DNA from: Lachnospiraceae bacterium
GTDB taxonomy: Bacteria > Bacillota > Clostridia > Lachnospirales > Lachnospiraceae
Length of the DNA: 7,736 nt
Direction of reading: 5' to 3'
Assembly (NCBI GenBank): GCA_017475845.1
Contig: JAFVEU010000167.1
Span: 1 to 7,736 of the forward strand
The first letter of the stretch is position 1, and each line of letters opens with the position of its first letter. The notes under the pieces were generated by a model that was not told where the DNA came from, did not search any database, and worked only from the letters and a program-made list of their open reading frames with translations. The position numbers and the translations under genes are program-made. Below are positions 1-6,473 of the stretch, one piece after another.

Positions 1-209
1 ACATTGCCTTCCACACCATCCGTGGCGGTAAGCTCCATGAGCACACTGTCTCCCACCAGGGGAGAGAGCTTCTTCTTCCGGAAAATACCCTTTGCCCTGC
101 ATTGGTACACATCCCCGTCCTTAGGGGGCACCTCTGCTTCCTGCCCCCTGTCGGGCTTGACATAGTAGAACCCCGACACAGCTTTTATGATCCTTCCGGA
201 GATCCCCAT
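1..209 (-). CDS. rsgA: Ribosome small subunit-dependent GTPase RsgA (CpgA/YloQ family), N-terminal part
   Basis: Only the first 69 codons are in the window; the gene runs off the left edge, so the circularly permuted GTPase domain and the zinc-binding C-terminus are not visible. The visible part is the N-terminal OB-fold: it begins MGISGRIIKAVSGFYYV and contains CRAKGIFRKKKLSPLVGD, the usual RsgA pattern of a basic loop before a PLVGD strand. RsgA acts in late 30S assembly, where it binds near the decoding site and hydrolyses GTP. The ATG lies 6 nt after the prkC stop; there is no good Shine-Dalgarno (only AGG about 5 nt upstream), so translation probably depends on ribosomes arriving from prkC. 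In B. subtilis the orthologue CpgA is phosphorylated by PrkC, which fits the neighbourhood. Identity is by motif recognition; the truncation is a window effect. Confidence 0.93.
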   Translation of the reverse strand, partial: MGISGRIIKAVSGFYYVKPDRGQEAEVPPKDGDVYQCRAKGIFRKKKLSPLVGDSVLMELTATDGVEGN

Positions 210-219
210 AGGCGCCTAT
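208..219. repeat. 12-bp perfect palindrome across the prkC stop and rsgA start
   Basis: ATAGGCGCCTAT reads the same on both strands. On the minus strand it contains the prkC stop TAG, the 6-nt spacer and the first two bases (AT) of the rsgA ATG. It has no loop, so an RNA hairpin would be weak; function unknown and chance is possible. Confidence 0.5.
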
Positions 220-2537
220 TCTGCCGTAAAGTTGATGACCTGGGTAGAGGTCTGGGGCGTCTCCCTGGTCTCATTCACAATCTGTCCTTCATCATTCTCA
301 TACTCCACCGGCTCATAGATGGAATAGGTGATGGAAAGGACTCCCGACGGAGCCGTTACCCCTGTGATATTGACAGTGGCAGGGAAGGCGCTGACAGCTT
401 CCGAATGGAGTACGGAATTATCCACACTGGATGTGACCGTGATCTGGGCAGGTGTGCCCGGAGTGTAGCCGTTTGGAGCCTCCACATTGAAGCTGCCTCC
501 GTAGGTACCGGGTCCCTTGCTGACCACAAAGCTCACGTTGGTGGAATCACCTACCGTAGCCCCTGCCGAAGGGGACTGGGAGGTGACTATTCCCGCTGCC
601 ACAGTGGGGGAATTCTCCTCGATGACTTCCCCGAAGGAAATGCCCGCCTGGGCAAGAGCTGCTTTCGCATCTATCTCTGTAAGTCCCACAATGTTGGGAA
701 CGGTCTTATTTACCACATCGGCTCCCTTGCTGATGACTATTATGATCTCATCGCCTTCCTCAGCCTGGCTGCCCCCTGCGGGATTCTGGGAAATGACATT
801 CCCCTGGGGAACGGAATCGCTGGAGCTCTCATTCTCCGCAACCTTAAAGCCTGCTCCTTCCAGCTTGACCCTTGCTTCCGCCTTGGAAATACCGGTGACA
901 TCCGGAACCTCCACGCCCTCTTCACCGGTACTGATAGCCAGTATCACGGTGGAACCCTGGGATATCTCATCCCCGGTGGATAAAAGGTTTCCGTCCTCGT
1001 CACTTACCTGTATGACGCAGCCCTTCTCTATGTCGGAGGAAGGCCTGTTCTCACTGGTCACCACAAGTCCCATGGCGGTGAGCCTGGTCTTGGCATCCGC
1101 AAAGATAAGCCCGGTGACTTCAGGCATCTCCACGTTCTCTTCGCTTGCGAACTCCTCCGTATAGAGCTCCGTGGAGGAATCCTCCTCCGGCATGGAGCCC
1201 AGGAGTCCACTGTATTTACGCACAAATACGATGATTATCACCACAAGGATTATGACCGCAACGATGGCGAGAACCGTCATCATGGCCTGCATCCCCGGAT
1301 CCAGATCATCCTCATCGTCCTCTTCGTCTTCTTCGCTGAAGCGTCTCCTTGCTCTGGCCTGTTCGCTCTTTATCCGCTCTTTACGCTTCTCTTCTCTTAA
1401 GTTCTTTCCGGCACCGATGGTCTCCACCTTTTTATGGTTTGGCTTCCTGACCTTTTTCTCGGGGGATCTCGAGGGCTTCTTTTCCCTTGTTCTGCCGCCC
1501 CTTAAAACATACTCCTCCTCTTCTTCCTCCTCATCCTCATAATCATCTTCCTCATCCCGGGTACTCTTACGGGATACGGTATAGGCCTTTAAGAGGTCGT
1601 CATTTAAGTCGACGGAGCCGGTCTGTCTCTTTATATCCTCCCTTTCATAGTCGGAAACCAGCTTCGTTGCGCCGCCGGCTATGTCTTCGTTTCCTATCCG
1701 GCGGACAAAGTCCTCGTCCGGATTGGTAAGGGATTTCTTTAAATCCGCAATGAGCTCGGTCATTGTGGCATATCTTCTGTCGGGATTCTTTTCCGTACAC
1801 TTGTAGATTATCTGCTGTACGCTTACGGGGATATCATCCACGTAGGTCCTGGGATCCGGAAGGGGTTCCTGTATCTGCTTAATGGCTATGGACACAGTGG
1901 TCTCCCCGTCGAAGGGCACCCTGCCGGTCACCATCTCAAAGAGCACGATACCCAGTGAATAGATATCGCTCTTTTCATCGGAATATCCGCCCCTTGCCTG
2001 CTCGGGAGAGGTATAGTGCACCGAACCCATGACGTTTGAAGTGATGGTGTCGCTGGTCGCTGCCCGGGCAATGCCAAAATCCGTGACCTTTACCTTTCCT
2101 TCCTTGGAAATGATTATATTCTGGGGCTTTACATCCCTGTGGATAACATGGTTTAAGTGGGCAGCTTCCAGGCCCATGGAAACCTGTATGGTGATGCTCA
2201 CCGCTTCCTTTACGGAAAGCCTCAGCTTCTTTTCGATATAATGCTTTAAGGTGATGCCCTCTACCAGCTCCATTATTATGTAATAGAGCCCTTCCTGCTG
2301 TCCCACGTCATAGACATTCACGATGTTCGGATGGATAAGGGCAGCGGCAGACTGGGCCTCGGTGCGGAATTTTGCAACAAAATTGCGGTCTTCGGAGTAT
2401 TCACCCTTTAAGACCTTTACGGCAACAAAACGGTCAAGGCGGTGATCCTTTGCCTTGTAGACATCACTCATCCCGCCTGCACCTATCTTACTTATTATCT
2501 CATAGCGCTCACCAAGGAGCATTCCTTCTCTAAGCAT
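216..2537 (-). CDS. prkC: PASTA-domain serine/threonine protein kinase (PrkC/PknB/Stk1 family)
   Basis: A 773-residue membrane kinase. Residues about 12-270 form a Hanks-type kinase: glycine-rich loop IGAGGMSDVY (18-27), ATP-binding Lys41 in VAVK, Glu60 of helix C, HRDVKPQN (133-140, catalytic Asp135), DFG (153-155), and an activation loop with Thr161, Ser162, Thr164, Thr166 and Ser167 as candidate autophosphorylation sites, ending in SPE (177-179). Residues 271-416 are a long charged linker; 417-439 is one hydrophobic membrane segment; three PASTA repeats follow outside the cell (about 469-537, 541-605, 611-676), then a tail of about 95 residues (680-773), probably the Ig-like domain known in related kinases. 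Family role: PASTA repeats sense muropeptides or lipid II and control growth, wall synthesis and spore germination. Start: GGAG 8 nt upstream of the ATG at 2537; the next Met (residue 6) has its purine run too close. The gap to stp is 3 nt. B. subtilis PrkC is shorter (about 650 residues); most of the extra length is the linker. Confidence 0.96.
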   Translation of the reverse strand: MLREGMLLGERYEIISKIGAGGMSDVYKAKDHRLDRFVAVKVLKGEYSEDRNFVAKFRTEAQSAAALIHPNIVNVYDVGQQEGLYYIIMELVEGITLKHYIEKKLRLSVKEAVSITIQVSMGLEAAHLNHVIHRDVKPQNIIISKEGKVKVTDFGIARAATSDTITSNVMGSVHYTSPEQARGGYSDEKSDIYSLGIVLFEMVTGRVPFDGETTVSIAIKQIQEPLPDPRTYVDDIPVSVQQIIYKCTEKNPDRRYATMTELIADLKKSLTNPDEDFVRRIGNEDIAGGATKLVSDYEREDIKRQTGSVDLNDDLLKAYTVSRKSTRDEEDDYEDEEEEEEEYVLRGGRTREKKPSRSPEKKVRKPNHKKVETIGAGKNLREEKRKERIKSEQARARRRFSEEDEEDDEDDLDPGMQAMMTVLAIVAVIILVVIIIVFVRKYSGLLGSMPEEDSSTELYTEEFASEENVEMPEVTGLIFADAKTRLTAMGLVVTSENRPSSDIEKGCVIQVSDEDGNLLSTGDEISQGSTVILAISTGEEGVEVPDVTGISKAEARVKLEGAGFKVAENESSSDSVPQGNVISQNPAGGSQAEEGDEIIIVISKGADVVNKTVPNIVGLTEIDAKAALAQAGISFGEVIEENSPTVAAGIVTSQSPSAGATVGDSTNVSFVVSKGPGTYGGSFNVEAPNGYTPGTPAQITVTSSVDNSVLHSEAVSAFPATVNITGVTAPSGVLSITYSIYEPVEYENDEGQIVNETRETPQTSTQVINFTAE

Positions 2538-2540
2538 CTT

Positions 2541-3281
2541 TTAAGCTCCGGCCTCCGCAAAAGGTTCGATGACTATCACTCCTATATTATCCTTGCCGCC
2601 GTTCTCATTGGCAGCCTTTATAAGGGCGCAGGCCATCCCGGCCACATCATTTTCCCTTTCCACTATCATGCGTATATCCCGGTCCTCCACCATATTTGAA
2701 AGCCCGTCTGTACACATGAGTATCCTGTCACCTTCCCTTAAGTTCATGTCAAAGAAATCTATCTTAAGGTCGTCTGAAGCGCCAATAGCGCGTGTTATTA
2801 TATTCTTGTCCGGATGGACTCTGGCCTCTTCCTTGTCGATCCTGCCGGCCATGACCATCTCCTCCACCAGGGAATGATCCCTTGTGATCTGGACTATGTC
2901 GTCGTTTATGAGATACAGCCTGCTGTCACCCACATTGGCCACATAGATGTATCCGTCTACAATGGTGGCAGCCACAATGGTAGTACCCATGCCTTCGTAT
3001 TCCGGCTTTTTACCGGCTTCCTCTATAAGAGCAAGGTTGGCCTTTTCAATGGCATCCCTTAATATCCTTATGGGGGAATCCAGCTTTGAAGCCTTTACCC
3101 TGTCCACCACATAGTGGGTGGTAAAAGAGGACGCAAAATCACCGGCGGCATGTCCTCCCATGCCGTCAGCCACTATAAAGAGATTCGGAAGATTCCCCAC
3201 CGGGTTTTCCGATGAGAAAACAAAATCCTGATTTACCTGTCGTTTCCTGCCAACATCCGTTGCGGAAAATGTTTTAAACAT
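2541..3281 (-). CDS. stp: PP2C-family protein serine/threonine phosphatase (Stp/PrpC)
   Basis: A 246-residue soluble PPM/PP2C phosphatase, the usual length for bacterial Stp/PrpC. It dephosphorylates PrkC and PrkC substrates using two or three Mn/Mg ions. Visible motifs in order: RKRQVNQD (12-19, first metal Asp19), VADGMGGHAAGD (37-48, metal Asp39), GMGTT (98-101), NVGDSRLYL (116-124), TRDHSLVEE (133-141), LMCTDGLSN (188-196, metal Asp192) and GGKDNIGVIV (228-237, metal Asp231). All metal-binding aspartates are present, so it should be active. The frame is open a further 16 codons upstream, but the ATG at 3281 is preferred: it has GGAGG at a 9-nt spacing and gives the family N-terminus MFKTFSATDVG. 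The gene overlaps the end of rlmN by 8 nt and stops 3 nt before prkC, so kinase and phosphatase are almost certainly co-translated from one message. Confidence 0.96.
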   Translation of the reverse strand: MFKTFSATDVGRKRQVNQDFVFSSENPVGNLPNLFIVADGMGGHAAGDFASSFTTHYVVDRVKASKLDSPIRILRDAIEKANLALIEEAGKKPEYEGMGTTIVAATIVDGYIYVANVGDSRLYLINDDIVQITRDHSLVEEMVMAGRIDKEEARVHPDKNIITRAIGASDDLKIDFFDMNLREGDRILMCTDGLSNMVEDRDIRMIVERENDVAGMACALIKAANENGGKDNIGVIVIEPFAEAGA

Positions 3282-4314
3282 GAAGATCAGCCTCCAGGTG
3301 CTTCCTTCTGAGTTGCCCGCAGGCACCATCTATATCCCTGCCCATTTCTCTCCTAATAGTAACATTAATTCCGTTTTTTTCAAGTTTTGATTTGAAAGCG
3401 GCGGTGGCGGAGGGACTGCTTCCCTTGAGTTTACGCTCTTTCACGGGGTTTACCGGGATAAGGTTCACGTGGCAGTTCATGCCCTTTATAAGCCCTGAAA
3501 GCTCCTCCGCATGGGATAAGGAATCGTTTATCCCCTCTGAAAGTGCATATTCAAAGGTTATCCTCCGCCCGGTCTTATCATAATAATACCTTACGGCGTC
3601 CATAATCTCCTTCATGGAGTACCTCTCCGCCACAGGCATAAGCTTCTTCCTCACTTCGTCATTGGGGGCATGGAGGGAAACCGCCAGAGTTATGGCTCTT
3701 TTTTCATCCGCCAGGCGTCTTATCTCAGGCACCAGCCCGCAGGTGCTCACCGTGATATGCCGTTCCCCCAGATTGAAGCCCTTTTCATCCGTCAGTATAT
3801 CCAGAAACCTTAAGAGATTATCGTAATTGTCCAGGGGCTCTCCGCTCCCCATTATCACCACATTGGAGAGCCTTTTCTCCGAATCCCTCTGAACCCTGTA
3901 TACCTGCTCCAGCATTTCCGAGGCGGTGAGGCTCCTTTTGCAGCCCCCAAGGGTGGAGGCGCAGAAACGGCAGCCCATGCTGCAGCCCGCCTGGGAGGAG
4001 ATGCAGATACTGCTCCAGTCGTGATATTCCATATACACGGATTCGATGAGATTCCCGTCAGGCAGGGCAAAAAGGTACTTCCTCGTGCCGTCCCGGGAGG
4101 ATACCTGACAGTCCACGGTCTTAAGGGTAATGAACTCTGCCTCCCTGCCTATAAGCTCCTTTAAGGATTTCGGGATATTTGACATCTCATCCGTACTCTC
4201 CTTAAGTTTCTCATGCATCCAGGAAAAGAGCTGGTCCGCCCTGTATCTCTTCTCTCCCTTTTCCTCTATGAAATTATAAAGCTCCTCTCTTCTGAGGGAT
4301 TTTATGTCAACCAT
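3274..4314 (-). CDS. rlmN: Dual-specificity 23S rRNA A2503 / tRNA A37 C2-methyltransferase RlmN (radical SAM)
   Basis: A 346-residue radical SAM enzyme that makes 2-methyladenosine at A2503 of 23S rRNA and A37 of some tRNAs. The N-terminal HhH-like region (about 1-60) is followed by CISSQAGCSMGCRFCAS: the CxxxCxxC iron-sulfur cluster ligands are Cys111, Cys115 and Cys118, and Cys104 sits 7 residues ahead, where E. coli has its conserved Cys118. GSGEPLDNYDN (156-166), the SLHAPND strand (213-219) and NLIPVNP (284-290) are typical. The C-terminal GRDIDGACGQLR (325-336) carries Cys332, matching the methyl-carrying Cys355 of E. coli. RlmN rather than Cfr is indicated by housekeeping context between rsmB and prpC and by overall family wording; the two share motifs. 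Start ATG at 4314 gives the family N-terminus MVDIKSL; the Shine-Dalgarno is weak (AGGGA, 10-nt spacing) and partly inside a short hairpin. It lies 44 nt downstream of rsmB. Confidence 0.96.
   Translation of the reverse strand: MVDIKSLRREELYNFIEEKGEKRYRADQLFSWMHEKLKESTDEMSNIPKSLKELIGREAEFITLKTVDCQVSSRDGTRKYLFALPDGNLIESVYMEYHDWSSICISSQAGCSMGCRFCASTLGGCKRSLTASEMLEQVYRVQRDSEKRLSNVVIMGSGEPLDNYDNLLRFLDILTDEKGFNLGERHITVSTCGLVPEIRRLADEKRAITLAVSLHAPNDEVRKKLMPVAERYSMKEIMDAVRYYYDKTGRRITFEYALSEGINDSLSHAEELSGLIKGMNCHVNLIPVNPVKERKLKGSSPSATAAFKSKLEKNGINVTIRREMGRDIDGACGQLRRKHLEADLHV
3291..3295 (-). promoter_or_regulatory. Ribosome binding site of stp, decides its start
   Basis: GGAGG on the minus strand, inside the 3' end of rlmN, is 9 nt before the ATG at 3281. 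This supports the start that overlaps rlmN by 8 nt rather than the longer open frame from 3329. Confidence 0.75.
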
Positions 4315-4371
4315 ATCAGTCCGGTCCCTGATCTGTCTGTCGAAATTATGTCAACCTGTCAGGATCGGTCC
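4302..4371. repeat. Imperfect direct repeat at the rsmB/rlmN junction
   Basis: Two 26-bp copies, 4302-4327 and 4346-4371, match at an exact 44-nt offset: 11 identical bases at one end (plus strand TTATGTCAACC) and 6 at the other (CGGTCC), 18 of 26 overall. One copy covers the start of rlmN and its upstream region; the other covers the end of rsmB and the first part of the gap. It looks like the remains of a short tandem duplication. Confidence 0.55.
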
Positions 4372-5717
4372 TCCATCCTGAATACCGCATAGTAGAACCC
4401 GTCGGAGCCCTCCCCGGGAAGGGTGAGTTTTTCACTGATCTTTGTAAATCCAGGCTCCTTTTCCATGCGGCTCCTCTGTGCAACAGTCTCCTCCCGGGTT
4501 ATGGTGCATACGGAGAAGATAAGGTATCCGCCTTTTTTCAGCATGGCAGGAATGTTTTTAAGTATCTCTCCCTGAAGAGCGCTTAAGGACCCTATATCCT
4601 CCGGCTTCAGCCTGTACTTTATGTCATTTTTCCGGCCTGTGACGCCGAGACCCGAGCAGGGAAGATCCGCTATTATGAGATCCGCCTTTTCCTCTTCTCT
4701 TCTCTCATCCCTTTTTTCCGCGTCAAAAACCTCTGTCTTTATGATATCAAGCCCCAGCCTGTCCCGGTTTTCCATGATCCTCTCAAGCTTACTTTGAGAC
4801 AGATCCCTTGATAACAGGGAAAAGCGGTTTTCAACGGAAAGTCCCCTGTCAGACGCATATTTCATAAGTATCTCCGCGGCATGACAGGATTTTCCTCCCG
4901 GAGAAGCGCATACATCTATGATAAAAAAGCTCTCAGGCTTCCTTTCACTTATGATCTTCCCAATCTCTTCCCCGACGGACATGGAGCTTATGTCCTGCAC
5001 GGAAAAAAGCCCTTCCCTGTAGCCCTTCAGCTCCGTAATATCCCCGAAATCCCTTATTTCCAGGGCATTTTCGTGATCCTTAAGGGGAATTGCGGTGACT
5101 CCTTCGTTTGATAACAACTGTTGCAATTCGTCCCTGCCCTGTTTCAGGATATTATTCCTTATATAGACCGGCCGGCTGCCAAGGGAGGCGCTCATTATCT
5201 CTTCTGCCTTTTTTTCACCGAATTCCCTGATAAAAAGCTCACAGATCCAGGCGGGAAAGGAATACCTTACCGACAGCTCCTCTGTCTCATACGTATCCGG
5301 TCTTTCCCTGTCTATGGTCCTGAGTACCGCGTTCACAAAACCGGACAAGGTTCCGAAATGTCTTTTTTTCGCAAGCTCCACCGAGGTGGAGATGACTGCC
5401 CTGGAGGGAACGGAATCCATAAATAAGAGCTCATAGGTTCCGAGACGCAGGATATTCCTTATGACAGGCTTCATTTTCCCGGTCTTTACATTGGAAAAGC
5501 GGTCGATCACATGATCCAATGTGATCCGCCGCTCAACCGTACCCTCCGAAAGATGCTTGATAAACGCCCTGTCCCTGGCATCAAAGCTCTTTTCCGAAGC
5601 CAGAGACCGGTTTATAAGCTCATTAAGCTTTTCTCCCGTCTTTTCCTGTCTTAACAGTATATCAAGAACAGTATCCCTTGGGCCAATGCCCTTTGCAACC
5701 GCCATTTTTCCCGGCAT
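4359..5717 (-). CDS. rsmB: 16S rRNA (cytosine967-C5)-methyltransferase RsmB (Sun)
   Basis: A 452-residue enzyme of the usual RsmB length. Residues about 14-135 are an all-helical NusB-like RNA-binding domain (VRNILRLGTYELLFM-type segment at 85-100, SGFVNAVLR at 125-133). A linking domain precedes the Rossmann-fold methyltransferase: GLFSVQDISSM (236-246), SAM-binding motif I DVCASPGGKS (268-277), motif IV ADLPCSGLG (350-358, Cys354) and motif VI FSVCTITREE (401-410, Cys404), with the family ending DGFYYAVFRM (439-448). Both conserved cysteines of the m5C methyltransferases are kept: the motif VI Cys attacks C6 and the motif IV Cys helps release the product. The start ATG shares its A with the yugP stop (TGATG) and has GGAG 9 nt upstream, implying coupled translation; Met5 is an alternative. 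Motifs I and VI deviate slightly from the common CAAPGGKT and YSTCS forms. Confidence 0.95.
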   Translation of the reverse strand: MPGKMAVAKGIGPRDTVLDILLRQEKTGEKLNELINRSLASEKSFDARDRAFIKHLSEGTVERRITLDHVIDRFSNVKTGKMKPVIRNILRLGTYELLFMDSVPSRAVISTSVELAKKRHFGTLSGFVNAVLRTIDRERPDTYETEELSVRYSFPAWICELFIREFGEKKAEEIMSASLGSRPVYIRNNILKQGRDELQQLLSNEGVTAIPLKDHENALEIRDFGDITELKGYREGLFSVQDISSMSVGEEIGKIISERKPESFFIIDVCASPGGKSCHAAEILMKYASDRGLSVENRFSLLSRDLSQSKLERIMENRDRLGLDIIKTEVFDAEKRDERREEEKADLIIADLPCSGLGVTGRKNDIKYRLKPEDIGSLSALQGEILKNIPAMLKKGGYLIFSVCTITREETVAQRSRMEKEPGFTKISEKLTLPGEGSDGFYYAVFRMEDRS

Positions 5718-6427
5718 CAGTCACGTCTCCTGCTGCCTCCGAAAAGGAGTATGAGCCGTAAAAGCTGCATTATGGAAGCCGCTGCCGAAGCCACATAGGT
5801 CAAAGCCGCCGCCGACAGCACCTTCCTGGTGCCAACCAGCTCTTCCCCCGAAAGAATGCCGTCATTTTCAAGCTGTGCCAGAGCCCTGCGGCTGGCATCA
5901 AATTCCACCGGCAGGGTTACGATCTGGAAAAGGACTCCGAAGGAGAACATCCAGATGCCTATGGTTATAAAGGTCTGTCCCATGGATCCGAGGAACATAC
6001 CCAGGATACATACCGGGATACCCAGCTTTGAACCGAAATTTGCCACCGGCACCAGCGCTGCCCTTAAGGAAAGAGGCACATAGCCTGTGGCGTGCTGCAT
6101 AACGTGCCCGCATTCATGGGCGGCAACGCCGATGGCTGCAACCGACCCCGAAGCGTATACCGAATCCGAAAGATTCACGGTCTTTTTGGCAGGATTATAG
6201 TGATCGGTAAGATTACCGGGTATATGCTGCACCGCCACGTCGGTTATGCCGTTCCTGCCAAGTATCTCCTCCGCAGCCTGGGCTCCGGTTATCCCCGATC
6301 CCGATCTCACCTGTGCGTATTTCCTGAAGGTGGAATTCACATGTGCGGATGCCGCCATTGAAAGGATGGCACCTATGATGACCAGTATATATGTGACATC
6401 AAATCCGTAATAACCCATTGGATACAT
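5717..6427 (-). CDS. yugP: YugP-family membrane zinc metallopeptidase
   Basis: A 236-residue predicted inner-membrane protein of the YugP (peptidase_M48-like, DUF-type zinc-dependent) family. It shows HECGH at 104-108, the HExxH zinc motif; a candidate third ligand is Glu175 in PVEFDASRRA. Hydrophobic segments at about 9-28, 122-148, 152-172 and 204-229 (numbered from the chosen start) suggest an N-terminal anchor plus three or so further membrane passes. The substrate and role of the family are not established to my knowledge. Start choice: an ATG at 6433 touches the AGGAGG directly, while the ATG at 6427 has an ideal 6-nt spacing, so 6427 is preferred. The gene lies 46 nt after fmt and overlaps rsmB by one base, so it is part of this operon; the B. 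subtilis operon lacks it here. Confidence 0.9.
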   Translation of the reverse strand: MYPMGYYGFDVTYILVIIGAILSMAASAHVNSTFRKYAQVRSGSGITGAQAAEEILGRNGITDVAVQHIPGNLTDHYNPAKKTVNLSDSVYASGSVAAIGVAAHECGHVMQHATGYVPLSLRAALVPVANFGSKLGIPVCILGMFLGSMGQTFITIGIWMFSFGVLFQIVTLPVEFDASRRALAQLENDGILSGEELVGTRKVLSAAALTYVASAAASIMQLLRLILLFGGSRRRD

Positions 6428-6433
6428 AATCAT

Positions 6434-6439
6434 CCTCCT
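6434..6439 (-). promoter_or_regulatory. Ribosome binding site of yugP, decides its start
   Basis: AGGAGG on the minus strand directly abuts the ATG at 6433 but sits 6 nt before the ATG at 6427. The spacing favours the second ATG, shortening the protein by two residues. Confidence 0.75.
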
Positions 6440-6450
6440 TTTCCTGTAAA

Positions 6451-6472
6451 GAGCCGGGAAACTGCCCTGCTC
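6451..6472 (-). other. Imperfect hairpin in the fmt-yugP gap
   Basis: On the minus strand GAGCAGGG and CCCGGCTC can pair over 7 of 8 positions (one A/G mismatch) around a 6-nt loop, starting 1 nt after the fmt stop and followed by only three T. It could be a weak attenuator or RNA-processing site, or chance; a strong intrinsic terminator is unlikely because of the short T run and the operon context. Confidence 0.3.
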
Positions 6473-6473
6473 C

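Noticed and set aside
102..983. Long open frame on the plus strand (293 codons), opposite the PASTA region of prkC
   Set aside because: It is antisense to a convincing gene, starts at a TTG with no credible ribosome site, and its translation shows no recognisable domain. The same holds for the plus-strand frames at 517-1164 and 6814-7362.
1512..1556. GAG/GAA-rich tract as a possible microsatellite or frameshift in prkC
   Set aside because: The frame stays open through it and joins kinase to membrane segment correctly; it encodes an acidic linker, so no break is present.
3282..3329. Sixteen-codon N-terminal extension of stp
   Set aside because: It lies within rlmN, lacks family sequence, and the ATG at 3281 has a good Shine-Dalgarno and yields the expected N-terminus.
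4010..4104. RlmN-like gene as a Cfr-type resistance methyltransferase
   Set aside because: Its place in the conserved rsmB-rlmN-prpC-prkC order and family features point to the housekeeping RlmN; nothing suggests transfer or mobile context.
4351..4356. TTGACA on the minus strand in the rsmB-rlmN gap (and again at 4306-4311), resembling a -35 promoter box
   Set aside because: No -10 box lies at about 17 nt from either copy; the nearest TATAAT, inside rlmN, is 26 nt from the second copy. The second copy is also explained by rlmN codons.
5363..5369. Run of seven A (minus strand) in rsmB as a slippery site
   Set aside because: It reads AAA AAA AGA in frame, not the X-XXY-YYZ layout, and lies in a conserved helix with no sign of a disrupted gene.
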